Shown in pieces: positions 33,596 to 44,429 of a DNA stretch of 64,000 bases. Origin of the DNA: Gyromitra esculenta (Eukaryota; Ascomycota; Pezizomycetes; Pezizales; Discinaceae); the NCBI GenBank assembly GCA_038503075.1, contig JBCAML010000023.1:372001-436000 (forward strand), read 5' to 3'. The notes beneath the pieces are model-generated. The model worked only from the letters and a program-made list of their open reading frames with translations, had not been told where the DNA came from and did no database searches. Positions within the stretch are counted from its first letter, which is position 1, and each line of letters starts with the position of its first letter. The translations under genes and the position numbers were made by a program.

Positions 33596-34381
33596 CTACC
33601 AGGAAGGGTTTCTAACTTGTGTCTCATACCACCAATCTCCACTATGCATCTCTCCATACACACACTCTCCATCCTCATTATATTCCACTGTGGGGGCATA
33701 TACCATGTCTTTCTTGTATGCCCTCTGCCCAATCAAATAACGCACACAAGTTACTGGATCCTGATAAAAGTAGTGTATTGGTTTTTCTCCTAAATGAACC
33801 TCAGAAAAGCTCCAACTGGGTCGTCCTAGCACTGTATGCATACACTCAATCTTGTTAAAATAGGAGCTTACAGAGTGAAAAGAGCCCTCACGAGAACCCA
33901 GAGAGCTCTTGAAGTAGTTGTTAATAGGTCCCTGGGATATCTTACCTCTGATAAACCAGCAAGGGAGTTTAAACTCACCAATTGAGTTAAAAGAAGTCCA
34001 AGTGTCTCGAAGCAAGGCTTGTTCATACTGGCTATAGCTTTCAGGGCTCCCTAGAGAGCATCCAGCGCCTTCATAGGTAATCGTTGTTGCTCGCTCAGAG
34101 TTGCCAATGTTGTTCAGATTAAAATCTGATTCTGACTCCTGGTCCGGGTTGTTCCTGCAGTCGTCTCTGTCGGCATCCCATACACCCGTGTTACTGGAAT
34201 CGGTGTGGTCAATAAAGCCATCATCGTGACTCTCAGGGGTTTCTTCATGATCGCTTAAGCTTTGGATTTGGTAAGCATCGAAGAATGCCTGTGCGTTTAA
34301 GAGGTGTTTGTCATACATGTGGGTTTCGAAGCTAGTGGGATATTTGTAGCGTTTGGAGCAATAAGGGCACCAACTCATCAT
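33596..34381 (-). pseudogene. Plavaka-like transposase, N-terminal part with C2H2 finger
   Basis: 261 codons. The first 25 residues form a C2H2 finger (CPYCSKRYKYPTSFETH...H), common at the start of KDZ/Plavaka transposases. Further on come YEQALLRDTWTSFNSIGEF and a block with YFYQDPVTCVRYLIGQRAY, matching the region before the catalytic core. The frame ends at 33596; the core that should follow is disrupted until 33329. Identification is by remembered motif layout, not by search. Confidence 0.7.
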
Positions 34382-35129
34382 GCTGATTGGATTGTGAGGG
34401 CTTTAGAAGACATGATGATAGCCAAAAGGTCTCTTGCGAGAAGTAGCGCATTTCGCTGTCATGTTTCTCTTGGCAATATGCCAAGCCAATTGCCCTGCCA
34501 ACATACCTGAGCTAAATATCTGCTCCCCTGCAACACAACCAAACCCCACTCTCAACATCTTCAACATCAACCACCCCCCCTCAAAAGGTAAGCCAAATCA
34601 ACTAGAAATCATGGAAATCTCCTTGAAGCTAATATAGCTCCTCCTAATGCATCTAGAGCCTTTATGAACTCTTCAACTTACAATATTTACTTCGTTGATC
34701 AGCACAATCACAATGGTCCAAGTAACCTCACACTCCTTTGCGATTCAACACTAATCCTCACAAAAGCTGAAACTAATGTATAAATGTGCAATAGTAGTGA
34801 TATTGCAGCTGAGAGAGCCCTTCCAATGGCTCTGGAAGCCATCAGAAAGGGGTTGTTGGTGGGTCAAATCGAGGGATTCAAGTTGCAGGTGAGTGCCGAG
34901 AGGGCCAATGCTCCTGAGACATTGGTGGGAACCTTATAGTTGAGCAAACTACATCAGGCAGCAATGTGATAGCAAATAGAGGGTATATATTCAGTGCCAG
35001 AAGCCCTCATGAAGGCTCTTGCTTCTTTCTCCTTCTTCTTCTAAGCAATACTTGCTTTGCACTACCAACGACTAGGAATTTTATATATCCTGCAAGGTAA
35101 GCCTACTATATGTATTACAAAGTTCCCAA
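34382..35129. other. Non-coding sequence between the Plavaka element and repeat X
   Basis: No gene seen. A TATA-like GGGTATATATTC at ~34981 followed by a C/T-rich stretch (35023-35041) and, at ~35096, a GTAAG could be the promoter and first exon end of the repeat X gene. Only the sequence from about 35130 is confirmed as X by comparison with the second copy. Confidence 0.35.
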
Positions 35130-35699
35130 GGCATTAGATATAGCTCTGAACACCCTTACTAATGCTAAATTGTGTTTGTAGCAACTTTGAGCGTTACACA
35201 ACAGTTGTTTCAAGTTCAAACCAGCGCTCTCTCTTTATAAGTTCGTTGTATGTTTTCATAATCCTGCTAATAGCCCTGAGAGCTCTGGCACTAGTATATC
35301 TTATGCTAATTACTACTTGTGTTTCAAGAATTAGAACATCTTCGTTCCAAACCATCGACTATGACTGTTTCAAGTTTATTGCTCGTTGGCGCTCTCCTGG
35401 GTCTGTGTAAGTCAAACCTTCTCCATAACTTCCATAATTCTTCCCATAGCTCTTAATGCTCTGGCGGCAGTATTTCTTATGTTAATGACCCATGTTTCAT
35501 GCATACTTTCGTTTCAAATAGCCAACTACCTTTATGTCAAGATGTCAGATATCAGTAGCGTTTGTAGTGTGAAGGTATTTAAGACCCTACTTGTGCTCTC
35601 TAGATTTTGATTTTTCCAGACACATGATTATTCAATAATACTTACTTATTTTCAGGCAATTTAGTAATCAACCAATATTCTCATAGCCTTCAGGAGTGC

Positions 35700-36110
35700 T
35701 TTCATGGATGGTTGTTCGGTTATAGGGTTAGTTGCGTGAATGTTTGATTGTTTTATTTCGTTGTTGTTCATTATGCTTCTCCTGGTTTCCATTACAATGA
35801 GTCATACGTTTGTCATCAAAGGGTTGAAACATAGGTATATAAGCGAAGGGTTTCCCCCTCTTGTTGTACTTTTTCTTCTCTTCTTCTTTAAGCAACGTCT
35901 TCAGTAGTACTCTTCTTTGTATCTTCACAATACAAACCTCGGTTATACCTCATAACCTTTCACCCTCGCTGTTAGATAGGTCGCCTTGACTTATCCCACT
36001 TGTAGAGCCTGTGGAATCATTGTCCAAACTCTTGTCGCTTGCTTTCGTTCAAGTAGCACTGCTCACCTTTGGGGATACCAAAGGGCTTGACGAAACCTTG
36101 CTCCATGAGA
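35700..36110 (+). repeat. Solo LTR, family B (TSD AGTGC)
   Basis: 411 bp, TTTCATGG...CCATGAGA. AGTGC lies at 35695-35699 and 36111-36115. The U5 stem-loop at 36043-36095 is the clearest family B version. Confidence 0.95.
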
Positions 36111-36166
36111 AGTGCTCCCAAAGCCTTATATGATATATTTAGAACACTGCTAATGTTAACGCATCA

Positions 36167-37541
36167 ATGGCCCCTAGCTTCAAGATCGCAGAAGTCAAGG
36201 CTGCGCTGCAGCTCACTGGCAAGGATAGATAGTACCTCTGGCTGCAAAAGAGCTCGCCGCGAGGATGATTGCAAGTGGCTGGATCAATAAGACCGATCTG
36301 GGCAAGCTGAGTTTAACTGCCTTTGCGACTGGATTTCAAAGCACAAGTTCGTCAAGCATATACACTCTACCTGGAAAGATTCGAAGAAAAAGAAGGATCC
36401 AAAGGCTGCTGCAACTATCAAGAAGGCTTTCCAAGCCCTTATCGCTGATGTAGGTGCTAAGGAGAAGAAGTCCTCCGGTGCGGGCAACCGCAACTTCAAA
36501 GCTTTAAACCCAGATGAGGACGAGGGCGAAGACGAAGGATCGGAGGAAGAAGCAAGGCCATCAAGGAAAAAGAGGAGGACAGCCATTGGAGTTAGCCTGC
36601 TGACTCCTGGAGTCATCCCCGCAGCTTGCCCACCGGTTAATGTGCACATGGTAGATCCTGATATTGTTGGGGCCCCACCTGACGGGACACCCTACCTGTG
36701 GTTTGGCATCCTCACCCGGCCAGCTTGTACCAGAGTCCTTGCCTACACCACTATGCGAGAGCTGGTACATCTGGCTAGTAAGCATATGCCTGATGGGAGG
36801 GCTGTTAGAGTTATGTATGGAGCTACTGAGAATCCCGGAGCACCTCTTGGTGGAGCTCCTGCTGATGTCACCATTGGTAACTCTAGCTTTATACAGTTGA
36901 CTGACACAGAAGAAGTGGAAGCTTGAGTGAGTAGCAGCAACGCTCGGCCACTGAGAGTCCTTGTGGTCCTTCACAGGACTATCGGGAGGGTGCAGACCCC
37001 TCTCTCGGATGGCTTCCCATACTTCAAGGATCTAGAGTTTGATATGGTGGATCTTCCTGCGGAAGATTCTGCACACGACGAAAATACTCATGTCACCAGG
37101 ACGGGCCAAAAGGTGGGGATGCCGAGAGTTGACACCAGCTTCCAGAACCTTATAAGGAAGCTAGTGGTGAGGAGGGATGGTCAACATGCTGCTCTGGATT
37201 GTATCTGCACAGCATATCTCACCAAATTACCTGGTTGCTCTACTCCTGGTGACGGTTATTGGACCCTGGAGATACTGATGGCAGCTGCAAGAGCTATCTT
37301 GGTAGCTGCAGGACCTCCCCCTCCTGGCCCTCCACCTCCTCCGGGCCCTCTACCACCTCCAGGCCCTCCCCCTCCTGGCCCTCCTCTGGGCCCTCCACCC
37401 CAGCCCCTGGATGACCAAGGTGAAGACAAAGACAAAGACAAAGGTGAAGGCGAAGGAGAAGGCATCGGCGAAGTCGAAGGTGGAGATGTAGATGGAGAAG
37501 AGGATAGCGATGGGGATGAAAATATGGAACAAACTGAGTAG
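36167..37541 (+). pseudogene. Repeat X gene, copy 1: unknown protein with Pro-rich linker and acidic tail
   Basis: I do not recognise this protein. From ATG 36167 the order is: N-terminal ~110 residues ending Lys-rich (WKDSKKKKDPKAAATIKKAF), an acidic/basic linker (~36505-36590), a conserved central part of ~190 residues (PYLWFGIL, TTMRELVHLASKHMPDGRAV, FIQLTDTEEVEAW, LRVLVVLHR), then PPPPGPP repeats (~37313-37410) and an Asp/Glu/Gly-rich tail to TAG 37539. Breaks: TAG at ~36229, at least one indel near 36240-36310, and TGA at 36924 where copy 2 has TGG. The motif around the stop (sheet-like, ending EVEAWVSSS..LRVLVV) might be a ubiquitin/PB1-like fold; that is a guess. Confidence 0.6.
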
Positions 37542-39349
37542 GATTCCATTGCCTATTCTTAAAGCTCCTTAAGCATTCGGGAGAGCTTTGGGGGGGGTGG
37601 TGATTGTTTCTTTCTTTACTTTGGAGTTTTTGGGTCCATCTTGTTAGCTTGGAGGATTTGGGAGGGGGCACTCGGTTTTTCATTATCTATTCATGCATGT
37701 GACGTTTCGGATCTCCTTTCTTTATGTGTTTTGCTTTGATTTGGCTTTGGTGGAGGCTCTGGGGGCTATGGAGGATTTTTGGATCACAATTTAGATTTTT
37801 TGGGGGTTAAAGCTTAGTGCATGGTTACTATGATGTTCTTTGTTTCGTTGTTTTCCTTTTCTTACCTTCTGGTCTATATTTGGGTTATCGCTGTTAGTAG
37901 AATTATTCATTAGTGGTGGAGCTATTGAATTGAACTAATGCTTGAATCTTTGAAGTTATTGTGAAAGCTCTAGGAGCTTTGAAAATGTCTTATAAAATTC
38001 CAAACAGCAATCTTAATGTTGCCGTCATTGACCGCGTCCAATTTCCTGTTGGGGCAAACCGATGTTGTCTCATGAGCTTTGACGTCAAGAGCTTTGACAC
38101 GTATGTAGGTGGTTTAGGGTTACTACCAGCAAATAAAGGGGGAAAGCCTCTGTAGCCTTCATGAGAGTTAATCAAGCTTCTTCTTTCATTGCTATTGCTC
38201 TTTTCCTTCTCCTACAATTCATTCTACAGATCACAGTATCTACAGTCTACATTTACATCCTATTTTCTTTGGCTACATTTACATTCTATTTTCTCTGTCT
38301 ATATATATTCTCACCATGTCACAAAAGCAAACATCCTCCAATGCCTCCCCAAAATCAATTATTCGCTCAAAAAAAGCCTGACATGCCAGTGCCTATCAAT
38401 ACCCCAAAGACTATTATTTCAACAAAGGTATAACTGATGAAGATATTAACTGCCCTGCTCATGCTTCAAAAAGCTATGGCTATGGCTTACAGGAGTTTTG
38501 TAATATCGAAGCAACGCAAGTTTTTTTTTTTTTTTTTTAAATCATTTGATTATTGTTTCTAGGTACAGAACTGCTTACGCAACACAAAGGTTATGAAGTC
38601 AAAAAACCTATCCCCACCAAATAAACACCCTTATCCACCTGGGTAACAAGAGAGAACACAAAAGAAAAGCGAACCAAGTACTTCCAACAGAACAAGACGA
38701 TGTTCCTGCGATAAACGACTTAACAGTGCAGGGAAAAATTGACAACAAATGCCTGTGAGAGTAAAGGGACTTGTAAATAACAAGCAAAAACCAATGAGAA
38801 ACAGTAGAAGAAAGTCTACAGTAAAGCCACAATGGAAGTAAAAAGCAGCCAGGAAAAGATTCCAATCAAAGTTAGTTAAGGTTGAACAAGTATAGGTGAA
38901 GTGACCTAAAGGTCCATCTGGTAATCTGCCGGAGGGGGCGCTGGAGCCTTTGAGGGGCGTGATGGGCAGCTGTTCAGGTGTGACTCATGGGGTCCGTCAC
39001 AGTTAACACACTTGACAAGAGTGTGAGAGCAGGGGCGGCCTTTAGTTGAGCAAGAGAGTGGGGAGCAGCTATGAGCTGCAGTGGGATGAAGTCCAACACA
39101 CCAGTGACAGCATGGTTGATTGGGGCATTTGTTTGTGTGGTGTCCAAATTTGTGGCATTGGGAACACTGGGTGGAGGGTCCGAAGCGGAGTTTGCGTTCG
39201 GATCTAACAGAGGTAGAAAAGGCAGATAAGCGAGTGCGGTTGGCGATCTCATTAGCTTTGGGGCCGGAGAGTGTGATAACAATTGAGGAAACTGTTTTTC
39301 CTCTTCGTTTTTCAGGTAGAGTAAGCCATCTGGGGGGGATATCCATTAT

Positions 39350-41607
39350 CTCTTCGTCCGTAGTCAATTTTGGGCCGATCTCGAGCGCATGGCAATGGGG
39401 TCGAGCAAAGAAAGTTTCCTATGTACAAGCCACAAAAAAATAGAAAAAAATACAGGAGTTTTACAGAGTACTATGATAGTCATAGAAGCAATTTCGCGAA
39501 TAGCTTAGACATAGAGGCAGCTCACAACCCTGGCACTTCCACCTAGTTTTGGGTAAATGTGTACTATCATACAATTCACCTGATTCTCTCTCCCTCTCTC
39601 GGCATAAAAGACAGACCTGCCTTTCCTCCACTGGTACACATACAGGAAGATGCTGAACACAGGTAGAAGGTTCGGGAACAATTGTGGCAGCTTGATAAAT
39701 ACGCTGGCGGGGTTTTTGTGACTTTAATGTGTCAGTGAGTTTTGGCTGTCCAAGCCGGGTCCCTTTCATTATTAGCTCCCAAGCAATCTGCATGCGAAAA
39801 TCTTTGTGTTTAAGACCCCGATAATGCTGCACTGATAAATCACAGTAAATAAGAAAACTGTTGATGATAGCCGTGTCCAGTACCCAAAAAAAAATAGGAA
39901 ACCAATTGCGAAAAGTAATGAGTTGAGTGGAGTAGTAGCACCGGTACTGATCTGCAACATTCACGCCAACTTTATTTTTGTTGTAATCTACCACGCATGT
40001 AGGTATGGGTAGAACTAACTGTGGTGTAGCTCCAAAATGCTCTCGTGCAGCGGAAGGATTAGATCGAGTTGGTTTAGTTCGTATTATGTCCACAATTCCA
40101 CGCCTACCAGCAAGAATATGAATTGTAGTCATAATTGATACTGGCACATTATCAAACCACAATAAAGTACCCACCCCCCGTTCACGATTAACAGCTCCAC
40201 TAGTAAAATGGTACTCTACTTTGGTTTGTGTATTGGCGGGAATCTTCAACTCTTCAGGATATCCAGTGCGATCTTTTCTGGTTGTTCCACATCCACCAAT
40301 TCCTGCAGCACGAAGATTTGAGAGTAAATCCAGCGTGGTGTAATAATTGTCAGTGAAAATATTGAATGCATGCGAGGTGTAGGGCAATTGCTTTGCCAGG
40401 TGTAAGCACATAGCTCCAGTAGGTGTCAAACCACCAACTGAAGATTGAGTTGTTTCAGGAGGTAATGGATTGTATCCATCTTTGGTACCAGAATGCGGCC
40501 AAAATTCCCAGATGTAACCATGGTCAGCAAGACAATGAAATTTCTATCCAACTTCAATTGGCTTTCCAGGCATCCTGCAAATATCTACTGAGCATCCAAC
40601 AAAGCGCATCATAGCCTCATTAATAGTAACATTGGATTCCGGTATGCGATATGTTTGAGAAGCATGTCGCAGCTGATCAAGCAAAGGATCTACTTTGTTA
40701 TGCCAAAGACGTTGACCACATGGTGATATTTTAGGGGTATTGATATCAGCAATGTGAAAATAGCGTTTGATTTCTTCAAATCGGGTTTGGCTCATGGAGT
40801 CGCAAAAGTCGTGGCGGGGCCATAATGGGTCATGTTCACCCCTCCAGTAGTCTGCCAATGCTGGCTCTCTCACCAAGCCCATGTAAATCAAAATACCAAA
40901 CCAGCAGCTAAGCTCGCCAGCAGTAACAGGTTTCCATGCACAGCCTCCTAACACTTCTGCTACAGGGGCATTTTCCCGTTTGTATTTGGCATATTTATTG
41001 GTATTGTGTGTCATGAGCTTGAGAATTGGTCCGGAAAAAAACAGATCAAAGATATGACGTGGTCCAATCACATCCTGACAAAGCAAAGAGCGCGGCAGTC
41101 GATTCTGTGCCTTGTGTAGAGGTTGGGAATGCACAAATGGCGAAAAATATGGGCATTTAGGGAGGGTAAATTGTAGATTTGAGTGAGGCTTTGTGGTTGA
41201 TCGACGCTTTTTGGGGGGTGAGTGAGATTTCGTGACTCCGAATTTGTGTGGCTTGAGAATGGGCTTTTTGCATGACTTGGGGGATGAAGTTGGGTCAGAG
41301 AAAGGAATATAGTTGCTAATGTTTGTAGATCGCGGGTGGAGGGTAGGGCCTGCCATATTGAAGAGAAAATGATTGCTGTAGTGGGGTGGTTGATTTCCCA
41401 TAGTAAAACCACGGGTTCTGGAAGTGAGTCTTTATAGTGCTAGAAGCCAGAAAAAAATTACAGAGCGATTTTTTATTATTCTATATCCACTGCATGTCAC
41501 TCTCCCAATTTGTTGACTCCTGAAACCGATTTGTTGTGGAGCTCGGAGTGGTTGAGTTTTTTTTCTGGCCTACACAGGCCAGCTACAGCGTTGCTACGGA
41601 CGAAGGG
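39350..41607 (-). mobile_element. PiggyBac-like DNA transposon
   Basis: 2258 bp. The inverted ends CTCTTCGTCCGTAG and CCCTTCGTCCGTAG match at 13 of 14. Each end, read inward, is preceded by TTAT instead of the usual TTAA. The host LINE sequence resumes on both sides. One transposase gene fills the element. A palindrome CTGGCC...GGCCAG lies at 41565-41582 near the right end. Confidence 0.88.
39461..41401 (-). pseudogene. PiggyBac transposase with one stop and two altered catalytic Asp
   Basis: 647 codons in one frame from ATG 41401 to the end at 39461, with a single internal TAG (plus 40544-40546). Seen: ELSCWFGILIYMGLVREPAL, INEAMMRFVG (family: D-E at this place, first catalytic Asp), ADHGY, FTDNYYTT (second catalytic Asp present), KVGVNVADQ (family: GVDxxD, third catalytic Asp changed to Asn), and a C-terminal cysteine-rich box CLLCRE...CQGCELPLC typical of PiggyBac. 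PiggyBac transposase cuts and pastes at TTAA. Two Asp-to-Asn changes plus the stop predict loss of catalysis. All three fit G-to-A transitions on the coding strand. Confidence 0.9.
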
Positions 41608-42787
41608 ATAAGGCCAGGGTTGAAGTTGCAGAGTTCTTGCTGAATGGCAGAGGGCTTCATGGAACTGGGAAAACCATGTACAACAAGTTGATGCAATGGT
41701 TCGTCAAGGTGTAGGGAGCGAGCTCCTGGGATTAGGTGAAGAAATTGGCCAACTTTTCTGTTGTGGGTGTTGGCAAACATGTTGTTCATGACCGTCAACG
41801 ACACATTCTGGGAATGTGTGTCTATTGCCACAGACTGGATGGTGATGGAACTAATGGCAGAGTTAAGTTTATCTCTGAGTTCCTTGGGTGACCCTTGAGA
41901 AAGGGGAGTGCCGTTGCGTTTGACAATCAAACAGCGAGTGCGCATGGTGGGAGATGTTGAGGGAGAGGAAGATGAAATCTTAGGGGCAGGTGCGTTCGCA
42001 GCCTGTTTGGCCTTTGCTGGTTGGGGTTTTCTCTTGGGTTTGCTGGCGGCCACCTGGGCCCAATGCAAAGGCTTTGGGGCAGGAGGAGCAGGAATTGCAG
42101 CAGCAGGTGCAGGGGCAGGAGGAGCACAGGACGGTGCAGGTGGTGCTGGGGGCGCTGCTTTCCCTACTGTGAGAAGGTGCATGCGCTCTTGTTTACTCAG
42201 AGTTGGTGACTCTGGAAACATGTCAGGGAGAGGTGCTGGACTCTTAGCAGCCTCTTTCAGTAGGGTGACCTCGCTTTGTAGATGCTGGATCATGCTAAGA
42301 AGGGAAGTGAAGTGGGTGAGGTTCTGTTTGTCAGCCTTTGTTAGGAACTGACTAACTGTCTTTAGGGTCATGGGGGCTCCTGTTATCCCGTTGTCCTTAT
42401 TTTGGATTATAGAAATCCAGTTAGTGGGATGGGAAAAAACAGGTGGTGATGGAGGAGAGGTGTCGGCTCTCTGCCGTTTCAATGGTGAGGGGGTTCTTGG
42501 TTCCGCCATGGCAGTTGTGGAGGAAGCAGGAGTGGTAGAGGCTTCACCTATATGGAGAGAGGGGAAGAGAGGTGTAAAGATTCTTGCTGTGTCTTCTGAA
42601 GACATGCGATCAGAGTGGTGTTGTTAAAACAAGGATCCAACTTGTTTTTGTGAGCGGGGTAATGAAATGAAGCCGAAATGCTAAAGACTTTTGGCTGTGT
42701 GTAACGCCGTTGCAATGCAAAAGGTGGTGGTGAACTTTCAATCGAAGAGGTTGTAGCGGGGACGGAGGATGATCGAAGCAACTCAAG

Positions 42788-44415
42788 TTTTTTTTTGTTT
42801 GTTTAAATCATTTGATTATTGGTTCTAGGTACAAAACCGCTTATGCAACACGAAGGTTATGAAGTCAAAACACCTGTCCCCAACAGTAACCATCCACGCC
42901 CCAGGATAACAAAAGAAAGATACAAAGGAAAAAATAATAAACCAAACCTATAGGCGTACCTATAGCGAAGTGACCCCATTGATAATAACAATGATCCCGC
43001 AATATATGACTTTCATGAATAAGGAGAAGTAACAATTTAGGTACTAAAATAGTAAAGAAAAAGTAGATGAAGAAACAGAAACTGCAGAAGATAACTGATC
43101 CGAGGTTCCAGTGAGTGATAAAGGGTGCCAGTTATTCCACTTAGGAGGGTAACCGGTCATAGTATGGCGAATATAATTAACGAATGGTTGCAGTTGGGTA
43201 GGTTCGTTCCAGATATCTTCAACAGAGATTAGGTCAGGGATGAACTTTTCTCTGGCTTCTGCTCTAGCTGGGCAGCGAAGAATAGCATGCTCAAGGTCTT
43301 CGTCTTCCTCTTGGCATCTGGGGCAGCGTTTAGATAGGCCCTGGGAATGCCAGGACTGGTGTGCGGCAAGGTAGCTTTTGTGGGCACGGAATTGGTGGAG
43401 TCTCCCACTCATGAAGCGATCTAATCTCATGAAGGTTGGTGCAACGGTGGAGAGAGGGTTGGTATAATAGCTGGGAGGGGGGCGTGAGGTAGCCCAAAGA
43501 GTCATGCTGAGCTCTTGGACCATTGCTGGTGTGATGGTAGGTGGTTCGGAAGAGGGTGTGAGATTGTTTTGTAGTGCGTTATTGATCATAACACACAGTT
43601 GGTCAATTGGGAGTGGTTTATTGGTTTTGGCTTTGGATGTCCATGTTTTCAAATTTGTTGATACCCACAGGAGGAGGTGGTGATGTGATGGTGTTCTGAA
43701 GGGATCCTCAAGTGGGAAGTTACTAGGGAATCTACCAGAGACGGGGTTGTGATGTGGTGAAGCAGCCATGCTGTGAATGGCAAACTGGAGACGGTATTTG
43801 TAGCATAGTACGTTGATTGGAAGTAGTGCTGCATTTGGGCACAAGGTGAGTGAGTTGGTTGATGTGAAGCAGTTGGTGACCCGGCGAAGTACTTTGTCCC
43901 AAAGGCGTTGGAGGAGAGTGAGAGAGGAGTTGCTGGGGATGAAGACAGCAGAGCCATAGAGCATTGTTGGAAGAATGACGGCCTGGGCCAATCTTCTGTT
44001 GTTGTATGAGGTGAGACCTGTTCCAGCTGGGGATAGGCAGCGAAGTAGAAGAAATGTTTTGTTGGCTTTCAAAAAGCGTTGTTTGAAGTGATGGAATGGT
44101 GACAGATTGGCTTCAAACCAAAGGCCGATCCATTTGACAACTTTAAGGGGGAAGAAGAGATTGTTGTTGAGAGATATGGGGAGGTTGCAAAAAGAGGATT
44201 GGTCTCTTTCTGTTCTCCAGTGGATAAAATCTGTTTTGGCGATGGAGAAAGAAATGTCTAGAATTGACCCAACACTTTGCAGGTAGTTCCAGGCACGTTG
44301 CAGTTGTTGTATGTTTGATCTTTCTGAGGAAGATGCAACAGTGAGACTGAAGTCGTCAACGTAGGAGAGGGTGGTACCCTTTGCTAGTTTGACTTGGTGG
44401 AGTGGGGCGAAGACG
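42788..44415 (-). mobile_element. RT-coding LINE (L-D), 5'-truncated
   Basis: T-run at 42788-42796, then a 3' end matching the half-LINEs (AAATCATTTGATTATT, GGTACAAAACCGCTTATGCA), an unrelated middle 3' UTR, and an RT C-terminal ORF. It stops abruptly near 44415, within the RT core, next to hAT sequence. No target duplication could be identified. Confidence 0.85.
43044..44412 (-). pseudogene. LINE RT, C-terminal two-thirds (5'-truncated)
   Basis: Open for ~455 codons. It begins within the RT palm at TTLSYVDDFSLTV (YVDD catalytic box), then DFIHWRTE, VKWIGLWFEANL (thumb), AVILPTMLYGSAVFI, and ends with the Cys/His box CPRCQEEDEDLEHAILRC and a tail to TAA 43044. The first residues of the open frame (44413-44483) read hAT-side sequence. 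The fingers and endonuclease are missing. It is the only RT in the window that shares its 3' tail with the half-LINEs. Confidence 0.88.
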
Positions 44416-44429
44416 GTCGAAAAGGTAAG

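Larger units (their letters stand above)
29692..34381 (-). mobile_element. Plavaka/KDZ-like DNA transposon, transposase split by solo LTRs
   Basis: Four coding fragments on the minus strand follow the order of a Plavaka transposase: zinc finger and N-terminus (33596-34381), catalytic-core part (32778-33329), helical part (32203-32636), C-terminus (29692-30327). Four solo LTRs (30338, 30913, 31378, and 31757 nested) lie inside. Terminal repeats were not located, so the ends given are those of the coding part. Confidence 0.75.
35130..38480 (+). repeat. Unidentified repeat X, copy 1
   Basis: Homologous, in inverted orientation, to 59057-64000 along its whole length, including non-coding parts 3' of the gene. 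Copy 1 holds one solo LTR (35700-36110) and is followed directly by an ORF1-only LINE. Its upstream part contains internal repeats of roughly 130-185 bp (near 35140, 35270 and 35455), each with a GCTCTGG...AGTAT...CTTATG-type core. No terminal repeats found. Confidence 0.8.
38906..42605 (-). pseudogene. LINE ORF1 (Gag-like, zinc knuckles), split by PiggyBac
   Basis: Reads 42605-41608 and resumes 39349-38906, about 480 codons, and was open before the insertion. N-terminus SPLKRQRADTSPPSPPVF with a short helical part (LTHFTSLLSMIQHLQSEV), an Ala/Pro-rich linker, a conserved core (RCLIVKR.GTPL, VMNNMFANTHNRKVGQFLHL), then three Cys/His knuckles: CSQCHKFGHHTNKC, CHWCVGLHPTAAHSC and CVNCDGPHESHLNSC. 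LINE ORF1 proteins of this kind bind element RNA. The break at 39350/41607 is the PiggyBac insertion within the codons for LIMDIPPRW. Confidence 0.88.
38521..42771 (-). mobile_element. ORF1-only LINE (half-LINE) copy 1, holding a PiggyBac element
   Basis: The poly(A) end (T-run 38521-38539 on the plus strand) and the 5' end CATCCTCCGTCCCC (42771) are flanked by 16-bp repeats ATCGAAGCAACGCAAG (38505-38520) and ATCGAAGCAACTCAAG (42772-42787). Without the insert at 39350-41607 it is about 1.99 kb, like the copies at 47200 and 51238. It codes ORF1 only. The last ~70 nt match the RT-coding LINE at 42788-44415. Confidence 0.92.

Noticed and set aside
37256..37683. Minus-strand ORFs opposite the Pro-rich and acidic tail of the repeat X gene
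   Set aside because: Composition mirrors the repeats on the coding strand; the conserved frame between X copies is the plus one.
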